This document shows positions 23,390-34,594 of a stretch of DNA of 64,000 nt, in pieces. A program made the position numbers and the translations under genes. Origin of the DNA: Pleurotus djamor (Eukaryota; Basidiomycota; Agaricomycetes; Agaricales; Pleurotaceae); assembly GCA_029747585.1 (NCBI GenBank), contig JAPEVF010000032.1:93456-157455 (forward strand), written 5' to 3'. The stretch's first letter is position 1, and every line of letters begins with the position of its first letter. Below the pieces are notes generated by a model, which searched no databases, was not told the DNA's origin, and saw only the letters and a list, made by a program, of their open reading frames with translations.

Positions 23390-23703
23390 CGCAGCCGCCG
23401 AAGAGGAAGTTGGNTTNAAGTTNCCCTCTCAACCGAAACCCAGNCGGTAGGNGTNCCATCAANTTNGTNNNTCNATNANTCTGCACNGTGACNCTTTTCN
23501 AGACGCGTCAGAACTGCACCAGGTGGTGCNGATAGTATATCTTCACTTTGGGACTCNAAAGANGANGAGGAATTCAAGCCTACGCGNAAGTACGTCTNTC
23601 GAATNCCTTNCNTNNTCNACGNTGCTGACGCGGNTATGTCCTGCNTNTCNCCAGAGTTCGCCAACAGCCTGGAGGTCAAGATAACATCAACGGTGTATGT
23701 NGA
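23390..23703 (+). CDS. 3' end of a small PGG-motif protein
   Basis: Only the C-terminal exons are visible; the rest lies in the gap. After a low-quality stretch an exon reads VRTAPGGADSISSLWDS, then EEFKPTRK and a donor. The last exon reads VRQQPGGQDNINGVC and meets a codon nGA at 23701, most likely TGA. Two copies of a V-R-x-x-P-G-G-x-x-x-I motif in a small protein recall the SPIRAL1/HN1 (Jupiter) group of microtubule-associated proteins, which carry PPGG motifs. That link is inference from motif shape only. Intron borders here are blurred by Ns. Confidence 0.4.
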
Positions 23704-23862
23704 TTCACTCTCATTCTAANCNGATATGCTTGCTCAGCTTCNACAGATTTTCTAAANGTGTATNNGTACTTCCATGTCGGCAAAAGAAGGGCTATTTAGN
23801 TGTATGTACTCGCCAAAAAGAATGNGNNGAANTGTAATCNAGTANCCAAAANGATAACTTTC

Positions 23863-23957
23863 TGGTAGCGGCGAGGTTCGAACTCGCGCGGACTTGCGCC
23901 CATTGGGATTCAAAGTAACTTAAATCCAACGCCTTAGACCAACTCGGCCACGCTACC
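23863..23957 (-). tRNA. tRNA-Leu (TAA anticodon), probably with a short intron
   Basis: On the minus strand the acceptor stem GGTAGCG (23957-23951) pairs with CGCTACC (23870-23864), discriminator A. The D arm GGCCGAGTTGGTCTAAGGC is typical of tRNA-Leu. The T arm is GCGAG-TTCGAAC-CTCGC. A long class II variable arm GGGC-GCAA-GTCC is present. The anticodon region TTGGATTTAAG gives TAA. Between it and the 3' anticodon strand lie about nine extra bases (TTACTTTGA), best explained as a short intron one base 3' of the anticodon. At 95 nt the length fits an 86-nt tRNA plus intron. One anticodon-stem pair is imperfect. Confidence 0.9.
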
Positions 23958-24148
23958 CGTCGCCAAACCCTTACANCCTGTGCGTAGATAACCAGNNTNC
24001 CTGATGCGATCACAGGTGCACNGCGTTTCGTTCCTGGAATCTCTATTCCGAGAGCGCCTGTATAGAGTTGAGGGGAGCNAAGTAGGCTGCCACATCTCCC
24101 TTGTTCTCCGCCGTCGTGTTATGTTCTCCACCTCCACCNCCATCCTCC

Positions 24149-27100
24149 ATGAGTGACTTGGGCATCGTAGATATTGTGGGCATCGCCACNCCAGGTTTGC
24201 AAGCTGCCGTTACTGTCTGTTAGTTGCATTATATCTCCTTCTGAATCTTCCGTNTAGAACGCTTACCTCGTGATTGTCTTGGGACAGTGACGCAAACATA
24301 CAAGGCGATTGAGAATGTGAAGATTCATCGAGTATGTGATCNTCTGTGTTTTCTTGATCGACGTGCTGACCAGCGAAACAGCAACAATGCCTNCACATGA
24401 GCGATAGATGCGCGACGTTGCTGCAGGCGCTNNACGATAGTTCTGCGGGATTGGAGGGNACCGAAGTNCTTGCNTTAGCTGATGANCTTGAGAAGTGAGT
24501 AATGCTTCTCCNATGATTGGCTNNTCCTGACNTGGCTNTGGAACAGTACTGTGAGGGGAATACACTCCAAGTTGGTGAAATGGTCCTCGTTGAGTCACCT
24601 GCGTAGTTTNCTGGCGCAGAGCGAAATAAGAGAGGGAATTGCCAAGTCTCAGAGGGATATNGANATGNTGATGATGAGGTTCAACGTGCGTTTACTTGTC
24701 TTTCNCATTCNGCANNCACCTGTTGAGCTGTATCNTCNACGTAGACTCAAGCTCACCTGGAGCTCCGCAAGGTCCAGCGCAATNTGGCCGATATCCAAGA
24801 GCGCGATCGTGTAGAGACTCGAGAACTACTTGTGCAGATAATACAGAACACGGACGACGTCAGAACGCTTCTGAGAAGTCCTCCCGAAGCCGTCGATCAC
24901 ATGATGGGTGCTTTGCAGCAGGTTAGTTTGTTTCGCGTGGCTTTTGACTTCTTTGATTGANAACGAAATACGTCCGAAGGAACTCCAAGACCCTAACATC
25001 CAGCCATCAGAAGGCCAGGCGTTCATGGATGGACTGTGGACNCTCCATGAAGAAACTATGCGTTTGCCCCCTCTGATCGACTGTACGCTCTTCTACTATC
25101 CACGATGATCTAGTAATTTNCAACGTCTTGTGCAGTGACTGGTCAAATACGCAAGGAGGGTACAAGACCCGTCGCNGGAGGTGCTTTCAACGATGTNTAT
25201 AAAGGTACGTNTCTNCTTGACGNNCTTTTATNATGGATNCTCATTGCGCGTGTGAAGGCACATGGTTGGACAAAGAGACAGTAAGNTNNGTGNNCTGTTT
25301 NGAGNTTAGTTACCGCAGCTCATCATAGTATCTACTAGGTAGCNCTGAGNCTACCTCGGCTTACTGCGAGCGCATCTGANATCCAACGAGTAACATCGCC
25401 TCCTTATCTCGTCGTCGCATTNTCTAACCTTCCCNACCACACAGCGCTTTCAAAGAGAGGTAACGAATTGGAGGGCACTTCAACATCGCAATATCGTTCC
25501 TTTTTTGGGAACGGCTCGGATTGAGGAGGGGCTTGTCATGGTATGCATAGTGATTTACCTTCTTGTCTTGAAATCGAGTATCGATCTCGTTCACAGGTTA
25601 GCACTTGGATGGAGAATGGAACATCAATGGCATATATTGAAAAGTGCCCTGAAGTCGATCGTCTCCCGCTCGTCTACGATGTGGTATTAGGGCTTGAATA
25701 CCTCCATTCGAAACAGATGATTCACGGTGACCTTCGCGGGGTAAGAACCGTTCGGCTATTNTATGATAGACTATATCCATAACCGATTCATTTTTGCAGA
25801 GCAATGTCTTGATCACAGCCGACGGAGTTGCGTGTCTGTCAGATTTTGGCCTGTCCAAAATCATAGAAGAGGTTCATTACGTTGTTCGCCTCACGTTCAT
25901 ATACTTACATGGCATGTCCTCTCAGGTTGGTGTAGCTGGATCGACCACTGCAGCGACAAACCCTCGGTGGACAGCACCGGAGTTGATCAAACACTCTGGC
26001 CGACCATCCACTGCATCCGACATATGGTCTTTCGGCATGTTTGTACTGGAGCTTTTGACCGGCGAGCGACCATATGCTCTGATACCAAGAGACATGACTG
26101 TAATGCACGAATTGGTGGAGAAGGGAAGGCTTCCCCAGCGCCCTGGTCGCGAGGCTACGCAGCGAGGCCTCAGTGATAAACTTTGGGATTTGTTATGTCG
26201 ATGCTGGAGTAAGAAGCCGGAGTCCCGACCCTCAATATCTGCTGTGCGAGCCAAACTTGAGCGCATAGGTGAGTACTGTGATCCCTATTGCTTTCTCCTC
26301 GACTAAACTCAGTATTCCTACGCGCTCTTCAGTATCACCAGAACTTGCGTCTCCTGAGACAACGTATGCTCCATCGATTACGCCTAGCACGACTTCCGTC
26401 ACGAAGAGATTATCCGGATTAATTGGAAAAGTTCGAAGGCCATCTTCAGCTGGTAGTGACCACAGCACCAGCTCAAGCCCTANTCGTCCATCACGCATTA
26501 CTGTCCTCGGCTCTCCGAGACAAGGTGCTAACGTCATTGTTGAAGAACCCTCTGAACTCTCTCCTGTGGATGGGGAGCTGTCACCTTCCATAGGCTTTTC
26601 TTCTCCTTTCAACCGTTCTGGGTCGGGAAGCTCGAGGCCACTGCAATTATTCGTCACGTCCCCTTCGTCGCCGCCTTCCATCCGATCTGTCTCTTCTAGA
26701 GGAAGTGGGCGCAGAATGTCAACCGCGTCGTCCTCCAATGGGACGCCTGCCTCTTCTTCCCTGCCTACCAGTTTCGGCTCTCATATGTCGCAGATTCGGA
26801 CACCTTCCGACGGCTCCCCTACAATATCTAGCCCCATCCAACAAGAAAACGACTCTCACTTGGTTCATCGAGCGGTGACTGACACTACACCAATCTTTAA
26901 CCTCAACTCCGACGGGTCCGTCAGTTCAGGAACCCTCGAAGGCCTGGTAGACCGACTGCTTACAAGCACTCGTGAGTTCAATCTTGTTGACACGATGCTT
27001 ATTTCTAAAATATATCGTCGCAGACTTGGCTGAAGATGTGGAATTCAGAGATAGCCTCTTGACAACCTGCACAGATTTTACTTTGCCGGAGGACTTGTTC

Positions 27101-28414
27101 ACCGTCGTTGTCCGCCGTTTCAACGACGCTAATGTAAATGTTGACCTCAACGTCGAGAACCGTGGCATTTACGCTGAACGCCTGGTGAACACTCGGATCA
27201 AGTTAGTGCAAGCTTTATGCCTCCAATCACCGTTTGACTAATGTTATCATGCACAGTGCCCTTAGTATCATCAAGTACTGGATATCGGGTCATCACAATG
27301 AAATCAGTCCTGAACTCAAATGCCAGGTCAAGGAGTTTGGGTTGTCGACTTTATCTTCCGACAAATTCACCTCGTTCATCAAAGAAAGTACTAAAGAAAT
27401 AATACGCTTAGTAGATAGGGTACGCCAATCCAGTTTGACTTGCCTGGCTCATGCTGATCGCAACTCCTCGACAGCCAAAGCTCACCGAACTCAGTCCATC
27501 CCCTTTGCTTTCCCCTGGTCGCAGGATACCTCGGACTTCCGAGATGACCCCGCACGACTTAGCCATCGGCTTGACCTTGATGGAGACTGACAAGATCGCC
27601 AAGGTCATTCCTGCCCAATGCATCGCCCACTTAAACGGCCAACCCGGAAATGCAGCGGACATGGTCCTCAACGTTCACCGTCGCTTATCATTCTACGTCA
27701 AGAAGTCCATTTTGCACTCGGAACGGATCAACGATCGGGGCATATATCTCAAATTCTTCGTCAACACCGCTCATGTAAGCGTAGTCCTCTCCGCCGTTTG
27801 AGAACTCGCTGAGCTGTTCGTTCCTAGGAATGTTATTTGATGCATAATTATGGCTCGATGGCTGTGATTGTCCAAGCTTTGACTTCGAGTACAATTAAGC
27901 GGCTCAAGTTGACACTGGGCGAACTCCCCGATGAACTCCAACAACTACTGTCGAGGATGACACAGCTGATCGACGAGGGTGAAGATTATCGTGCCTACAA
28001 GACAGCCCTCCATGACTGTGGATCACAATGCCTCCCCTGGCTAGGTCAGTTGCACATCGGGTTCAGATTTTTATCAACCCTGACTCCATGCCTACAGAAC
28101 CCCACCTTCAACGCCTCCGAACCATCTTTGCCCAATACCCACGCACAACAAGAATCGACGATCGAGTATTGATTAATTATGATCGCTATACCAAATTTAC
28201 AACCGAGATGAGGGCAGTCACGCAATGTAAACCGCCCGATCTGGAGAGTTATAGATCTCAAGGGCAGCTGGCGTACCTTGAGCATCAACTACGGGAAGAT
28301 GTGACGGACGGCGCAGAATTCGATCTCTCCGAGCGGAGCAGGAAGTTTGCCGCGGATGAAAGTCGAGTACATAGACAACGCCTGAACGAACTGCATCATC
28401 TTGGTTTCTCATGA
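24149..28414 (+). CDS. helical-bundle + TKL-type kinase + RasGEF multidomain protein
   Basis: A large signalling protein, about 1,150-1,180 residues, in some 14 exons. The first ~220 residues form a helical bundle: AVTVLTQTYKAIENVKIH, CATLLQAL, GIHSKLVKWSSLSHLRS, LAQSEIREGIAKSQRD, LELRKVQRN. This layout is like the four-helix MLKL/HeLo-type domains placed before kinases in mushroom fungi. The kinase (25139-26265) has VAGGAFNDVY, IHGDLRGSNVLI, DFGLS, APELIKHSG, SDIWSFGMFVLELLTGERPY and a closing CW..KPESRPS. The beta-3 lysine position reads VAL(R/S), not K. A Ser/Pro-rich linker of about 200 residues follows, then RasGEF_N (GTLEGLVDRLL..LNVENRGIYAERL) and RasGEF (MTPHDLAIGLTLMETDKIAK..YLKFFVNTAHECYLMHNYGSM). 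It ends HLGFS-stop. The bundle/kinase/RasGEF combination would couple kinase-like sensing to Ras activation; this is inference. The start at 24149 was chosen because two upstream exons complete the first helices. Confidence 0.85.
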
Positions 28415-28729
28415 CAGTTGGACATCGGCTCTTTCATTCGATCTTGATTTATGCTATTTTATATCCATTGCATTCGCACTCTCACTGTATTTATCTCTCC
28501 TTCCGCTTGACATACCTGTTTGTTATCTACATTCTTGGACCGCTTAATGTAAGTACTTATCATCGCTGTCCTCTAGGTTCGTTTACTATTTAGCCAACCG
28601 ATGAACGTTTCTCCAAGGGGAGTGGATTCCAATATCCGGGTCATAAGGGTTACATACATCGGAGACTCAACGAATTATAAAAATACGGGGATGAAATGAT
28701 AGATCAAGCCTAAAATACTCCTCGAACGA
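28415..28729. other. convergent intergenic region
   Basis: 315 bases between two convergent stop codons, AT-richer than the genes. It should hold both 3' UTRs. No RNA gene or open frame of note. Confidence 0.5.
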
Positions 28730-30989
28730 CTAACCAGCGAAACTCCATATCTTGATGTCTCCGTCATCACTCCCAGATACAATCTTGTCTTCGCCCAAGC
28801 TCAGACAGGTCACCGCGCCGCAATGGTTCACCAGCGTCGCCGTACAGCGGTCTTCTTCCCGAGACCATACCTAGAAATGGGCGATCAGGAAAGAAACGAG
28901 GCTTTGGCAGGGCTGGAGGCTTACCTTAATGGTACGATCGTGGCTACCGCTGACCAACCGTAACTTGTCACAAGCCACCGCCCAAACTCCTTCGATGTGC
29001 CCAAAGAAGGTCTGCACGGCTTCTTTCATCTCCAGGTCCCATATTTTCACAGTGTTATCCAAGCTCCCCGATATCAGCATGGGGGTGCGCTTCTTCTTGA
29101 GGCCCGGTTGGATGGTTGACGGGGAAGAAGCTTGCGTAGCCGAGGAGGATGACGAATCACCCAAGGAAGATGGATAAGCGTGAGGAGGACCTGTCATAGC
29201 TTGTGTAAGATCGGGCGCTGGTTTGGAAGGACCAGGCGAGGAAGGTATATCTTCAGCTTCTTCGTGATCGGACGATGGTGGCTCCTCCCCAGAACACTCA
29301 TCTGGGAAGAGTAATTTCACGCTCTGTACCTGTCCTACATGACCTGTGAACTGTCGAACACAGTTTCGTGTAGTGAGGTCCCAGAGTTTGATCGTCCCAT
29401 CATCCGAGGCAGAGAAGAGCATCTTCCCTGGATCGATACATGCCGCGGAGGAAGAAGGCGAGTCAGCGACGGGGACCAACGATTCAGGTGCGCCTGAATT
29501 GGAATCCCATAGCTGGACAGAATTGACCCAATCGCGGTGCCCACGTAACGTGAACCCACCACCGGTGCGTAGATTCCAAATTTTGATAGTGGAATCTACA
29601 CTCCCACTGGCCAAGACGTTGCTGTCGAAGTTGAGACAGACAACACCCTCGGTATGACCNGNAAGCGTTCGTATACACTTCCCCCTTCGCCAGTCCCACA
29701 CCCGAAGCGTATGATCCATGCTCGCTGTGATGAGCTTGACCTCATCGAATTGCAAGGCACGGACAGCTCGCGTATGGCCTTTGAGACAATGAAGTTCGAC
29801 GCCCGTTTCGAGGTTCCATACTCGTGCAGTCCGATCGTAGGAGCCGGTGATGAGGATAGGGAAGGCAGGATGGGAGAGGGATTCGCTAAACTGGAGGCAC
29901 ATGACACCATCAGAGTGACCTTTCAGCGTTCGCACCGTACATCGGCCCCTTCTCCAATTACGTTCGACTGTCAGCCGCTCGCTATAAACGTCTTTCCAAG
30001 GCCGAAGAACGGAAGGGGGAGGGGGGTAGGAGGTCAGAAGGGAACGAGAAGAGGACGGATCATCCGCGGTTATGTGTAAGGAAGACATTGNTGATGATGG
30101 ATCCGGGTCTGCAAGTGATCTAGGAGAGGCTGGGCGGTCGAGACGAGCACGCTTGGTCGGGCGCAGCGCTGGACAACCATCACCGCTAGTGCTTGCACGA
30201 GGCGGTGATAACAAAGGAGGAGAGGGACATGGGGAATCCGACGACAGACGATGAAACTTACGTTTCCTCTCCAGTATCGGCAACCCCCAACCACAATTCC
30301 GACACTTCTGCCCGATGTGTTGTTCACATATTCCTCTCCAAAGAACATTATCTTCAGCGAGTGAGTGCCATCGCTTGCTGACCTGTGCGGCTCGGCAAAG
30401 TGACGTCGCGTCGAGGTGACCGAGAATCCTTAAAGACACCTCGCGAGGTAAAACGGAGAAAGGGTCCAGGCGGATAAGATAAGCTAGTTGCTCGGAAAGT
30501 AGGGAGAGTTGGGAAAAGCAGCACATGGTGAGGAGGCCACGGAGGATAAGGGCACGTCGAGGGTGGGAGGAGGAGGAAAAGTTGGTCCAGATTGCGTTGA
30601 CTTGCTCTCGTTCTTCGACACTGAGTTTGTANAGCGACTATANNGTTTTTAGATGATCAGAGTTCAAACAGCGTGCATAGCTCGCCGGAAGCGGTGCTCA
30701 CCTCTTGCAACTGGGTNTTCGTGCCCTCGTCAGCCATTCTCTGATGCCGAGCACACAGAGTTCTTGGAGGCGGCGGGGTGCCTACTTCTGGCGCATCGGT
30801 TCTAGGACTGGCAGCGGCGCTGAGAACTTCGTCTTCGAGGCCATTTACGGGTTCAAAAGCGACTATGGGCTCGGCGACGTGCAGTATTGAGGCGGACTGA
30901 TGGTCGTGGAGGTCGTTGACATCGTCGCCGGAAGCCAAACGGGCTGCTGGGAGAGTATCGCAAAGGTAGGCTGCGTTTTTAGCAGACAT
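28730..30989 (-). CDS. Met30/SconB-type F-box WD40 protein
   Basis: Substrate receptor of an SCF ubiquitin ligase of the Met30 (yeast) / SconB-SCON2 (filamentous fungi) type, which represses sulfur-assimilation transcription factors. From Met at 30989 the chain has an acidic leader, then [34 protein letters not shown] and [20 protein letters not shown]. The F-box follows: [20 protein letters not shown] and [13 protein letters not shown]. After a Ser/Pro-rich linker comes [20 protein letters not shown], the Met30 signature just before the repeats. About seven WD40 repeats follow ([81 protein letters not shown]). A long insert splits repeats five and six. The last residues are [12 protein letters not shown]. 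Three or so introns. Confidence 0.93.
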
Positions 30990-31474
30990 GATGGTGGTTG
31001 AGGATCAAGAAGTTGTTGTTGGCATACACGGGAGTCAGCAGCAGCGAGGAGGTTTATGCTTAGGCAGTCAGGAAATGGTCATGTCGACTGTCTCATTTAT
31101 TATTTGTCTAAGGCGCTTGCGTTCGTTCCAAGCCAAGTCACGCCCATCTTGCGCCACATCACGCAATTCCACAATCTCCTCCTCTTCCTTGCGTAAATTA
31201 TTTCATAGATGGCGTTAATATCGATGGCGATTGTGGTCAAGAAAAACCTATATATTTCCTCCTACATGGTGCTGCATGGGGTAGCCTTGGGCAGTCACGA
31301 TAACACAGAAACGTGCACGATGTGCTGATACAGCTACGAATCAATGGAGAAGAGATAGCATTGGCGGGTACACCGAGAAGCGGGAACAAGAAAAGAAACA
31401 AATGCGTCGACTACGCCAAAGCGCCCCGCCGTCCATAGCAGCACAAAGACGTGGGCTGCGTAGTGTCGCTATGA
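30990..31474. other. intergenic, Met30 upstream region
   Basis: 485 bases between the Met30-like start and the GSK3 stop, both genes on the minus strand. It should hold the Met30-like promoter and the GSK3 3' UTR. No CACGTG sulfur-type site is visible and no coding sequence. Confidence 0.45.
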
Positions 31475-33175
31475 TCAATCCAGCGTGATCTTCATTTGGT
31501 CAAGTGGTATGGGAACGAAATTGTCCAAGTAAATCGACCGAGAGTTCAACTCTGGTTCGCAGTATGGTGGAACTAGCTGACGCATCAAGTCCGGGCGCAC
31601 AGATAATTCTGGAGATGAGAGATGGCGTCAGCTCGGTGGAATCTTGCAAAAACATGCGNGTTGCTAACCTTCACGGGTGAAGTTAAATAACGGAGGGAAC
31701 TCTTTCCCATTTGGCATCCTGGCACCCTCTTGCCTCAGCTCGTCGAAGAAGGGATGGACCATCGCTTCCACAGAGGTCAGCCGAGCGCCGGGCGTATACT
31801 CTAAAACTTTGGATACTAAATCGATCGCTTCAGGCGCCGTGCGTGGTCGGAACACCTTGTCAAAAATATTTGATCAGCGATATGACATCATTGGCGACAG
31901 AAGGAAAAAGACAGGCGGGCGAGGGTGTGGATTTACCTTTGAGAATGGGTGGGGCTTGATTTGAGGGAACTTGTGCTCCATATAGTTGGGATTCATGGTC
32001 TTGATTTGCTCACGCGATGGCGTTCCCAGCACCTTGATAATCTCGACTAGCTGATCTATACCGCTCTCGCCCGGGAAAAGGGGCTGGCCCAGCATGAGCT
32101 CCGCCATGACACATCCAGTTGACCAGATGTCTGAATCTAGGCATCAGCGCTGCGGAAGGCAAGGGACGAAGGAGCGCGCACCAATGTTAGTCGTGTAGTT
32201 GGTTGCACCAAAGATTAACTCGGGTGCGCGGTAATACCTCGAGCAGATGTAGCTGACGTTGGGCTCGCCCGCCACGAGGATCTTTGCAGAGCCAAAGTCA
32301 CAGAGTTTCAACACCCCAGTCGCAGGGTTCAGAAGAAGGTTCTGTGGCTTGATGTCTCTGTGGCAGATGCCGACAGAGTGGATATAGGCCAATGAACGGA
32401 GGAGTTGGTACATGTAAAGCTTTATTTGCAGCATGGGCATGGGCTGCTTGAGTTTGGCGTAGTGCCTGCTCGCACGATAAACAGTCTCCGGGACGTATTC
32501 GAGCATTAGATTGAGGTAAACTTCATCTTTCTATAAATGGAACATGCGTCGGGAAGGGCGAAAAAGGAAGCATCGAGAACGGGACCGGAACTCACCTTGT
32601 CGCCGTTTGAATAGAAAAATGCCCGTAGGTCGACGACGTTGGGATGGGATACTAGTCTCATGATTTGGAGTTCTCGATTCTAGTGACAAGGAGTGAGCAA
32701 AAGAATTGGAGAGGCGAGACAAAGTTACGAAAGGGACAAGGGATCGCATAGGAGATGCGGGGGGCGACGAACCTTGAAGCGTTTATCTTGGAGAACCTTT
32801 TTGATGGCTATATCGTCGCCATCGTCTGGCGGGCCAAGTATCCTCGCGGAAAAGACGACACCGAAAGAGCCGTTTCCGACGACTTTACAGTTGCTGTAGG
32901 CAATCTCTCGTGTTTCGCCTGTCTTGCCATCGGAGGCAATAACTTTGACGACCTTGTGAGGATCATCTATGGCTGGACGCGGCGAATTGGAGTTTGAGGG
33001 AGATGAAGACACGAATAGCAGGTGGGTGTCGTGAGGCAGATGGATGCGTAGTCAAGTGCCGATGATTGAGAATACGGACATGGATGTTTTCACGATGAGC
33101 AAGGTGATCCAAAGGGTGAAATAAAGGGGACCTACGAGAGATCTTGATGCCGTTTATTGGACCGTGGGTGGCCAT
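31475..33175 (-). CDS. glycogen synthase kinase 3
   Basis: A CMGC serine/threonine kinase of the GSK3 family (Rim11/Mck1, Skp1, GskA in other fungi). A first short exon [14 protein letters not shown] (33175) joins an exon with [20 protein letters not shown]. The kinase domain follows: [17 protein letters not shown] (glycine loop), [18 protein letters not shown] (catalytic Lys), [41 protein letters not shown] (activating Tyr of the VSYICSR loop), [20 protein letters not shown] and [12 protein letters not shown]. The C-terminus is [15 protein letters not shown]. All catalytic residues are present. About eight exons. The kinase works in glycogen, cell-cycle and morphogenesis signalling; nothing in the sequence points to a specialised role. 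Confidence 0.96.
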
Positions 33176-34428
33176 AGGATGATAGGAAGAGAGGTGAGTC
33201 GAGAGGGAAAGGGTAGATGTACAGCAAGTGCGTATTGATTAATTGTAAAAAGGACGATTATTGGACAGGCTGCACAGAAACGGGGATAGGAGGTCGCTGG
33301 ATGTGGAGGACGGTGAGGACGATGAGGGGAGGGAGGAGGCGATGGTCGTGGTAGGAGGTGAAGAGAGACGATGGAGGATTCGCTCTGCTCCAAGTTTGAA
33401 GGGCCCTTGGGAACACAACATCAGTTGACCTCCAACTGGGCACCAAACACGCATAAACTAACCACCCCTCCCGCTCGCTGCCTCCATTTATACTCAAAAA
33501 TATGCTTTGCGCTCGCTCTAGTACGTACACGATGGAAATAAAATACGAATACATGGCTTTGAGCGAAAAGGCAGAGTTTATCTCTTCATGTTTCCTCTTG
33601 CGCATATCACTTTGACTGTACTTCGACGGTGCTTGTACGGTCGATGCCGTCTCGCAATCCAACGAAGCTAGATCCATCACTTTCCCACCAGCAAAATGCT
33701 TGCTTGCGTATTCGGACCTTCCTTTTCCTTGGGACACGNAAAAAAAATCCAGNAAGAACGCCTCGATGGCAGTGCAAATACCCCATATCGCCTGAAGGGG
33801 CCTGGGACCCTGCTCGTCGATGCGAAGGGCGTCCTTTCATCCTGGGCCCCTGACTTGCATAGGGACTCATGTTCAGCGTCCTTAGGCTTTTTGCCGCGAA
33901 GCTGCCACCAGTTGCTGGTTAACAATAGCTCCCCCTTGCTATACTGGGCCTCGGACCCACCTTCCGATAGTAAAAATGGCTGGGAAACACTCAACACACG
34001 GTCAGCGGCCCTTCCGACGTCCTTCCATCATCATTTTCTCTTGCACAGCAGGTCATTCGATCTTCACCCATCTATCATGGATTGGCAAGGCCTGGGCCTC
34101 GAGTTTCTGATGAAGGAGTGACTGTGCTTGCTCGAACATTGAAAAGGGAAAACAACATCACTCATCTCGCGGAAACGCCAACGGAGACGACACCAGGATT
34201 CAATCACGTAACAGCGCCTGAATAAGCTTCAGAACTAGAAGGTTGAAGAGTTCAAGACGTCCAGCTGGTACTCCTCCATTTCATTGGAGTGCGCCCATGA
34301 ACTGTCAATTTGACTACTTTTCGCAGCAGAGGTGTATGACGATGCACAACCAAAAAGTCAAGTTTCGTACTGAATGTGGGCGTTTCTTCATATCCGGGGA
34401 ATAACATCTTGTATTTACCGGTGAAGGT
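33176..34428. other. intergenic, no gene recognised
   Basis: About 1.25 kb between the GSK3 start and the transporter promoter. Open frames around 33600-34120 overlap on both strands without recognisable content, and two Ns break them. The first 500 bases should include the GSK3 promoter and leader. Confidence 0.45.
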
Positions 34429-34499
34429 CACGACGTCTTTGCGGCACAACCTCTCATGTGCTTTGCCGGACGAGTCAACATATATATAAAGACGTCGTG
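34429..34499 (+). promoter_or_regulatory. 12-bp inverted repeat around a TATA box
   Basis: CACGACGTCTTT (34429-34440) recurs inverted as AAAGACGTCGTG (34488-34499). A TATATATAAA stretch (34481-34490) abuts the second arm, about 105 bp upstream of the transporter start at 34595. Each arm holds an ACGTC core like CRE/bZIP sites. A binding site for a dimeric regulator of the transporter is the natural reading, but this is inference. Confidence 0.5.
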
Positions 34500-34594
34500 T
34501 TTAAACCCCAAATGCCTGTATAAAAGGCTTCCCCAAAAGCCTCACAGGGTCGTCTCGAATTTCTCGCGACGAACCACTAGGTTGCACCCCGGCG

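Noticed and set aside
22273..23679. Very long open frames across the N gap
   Set aside because: They consist almost entirely of undefined residues from the 805-N gap.
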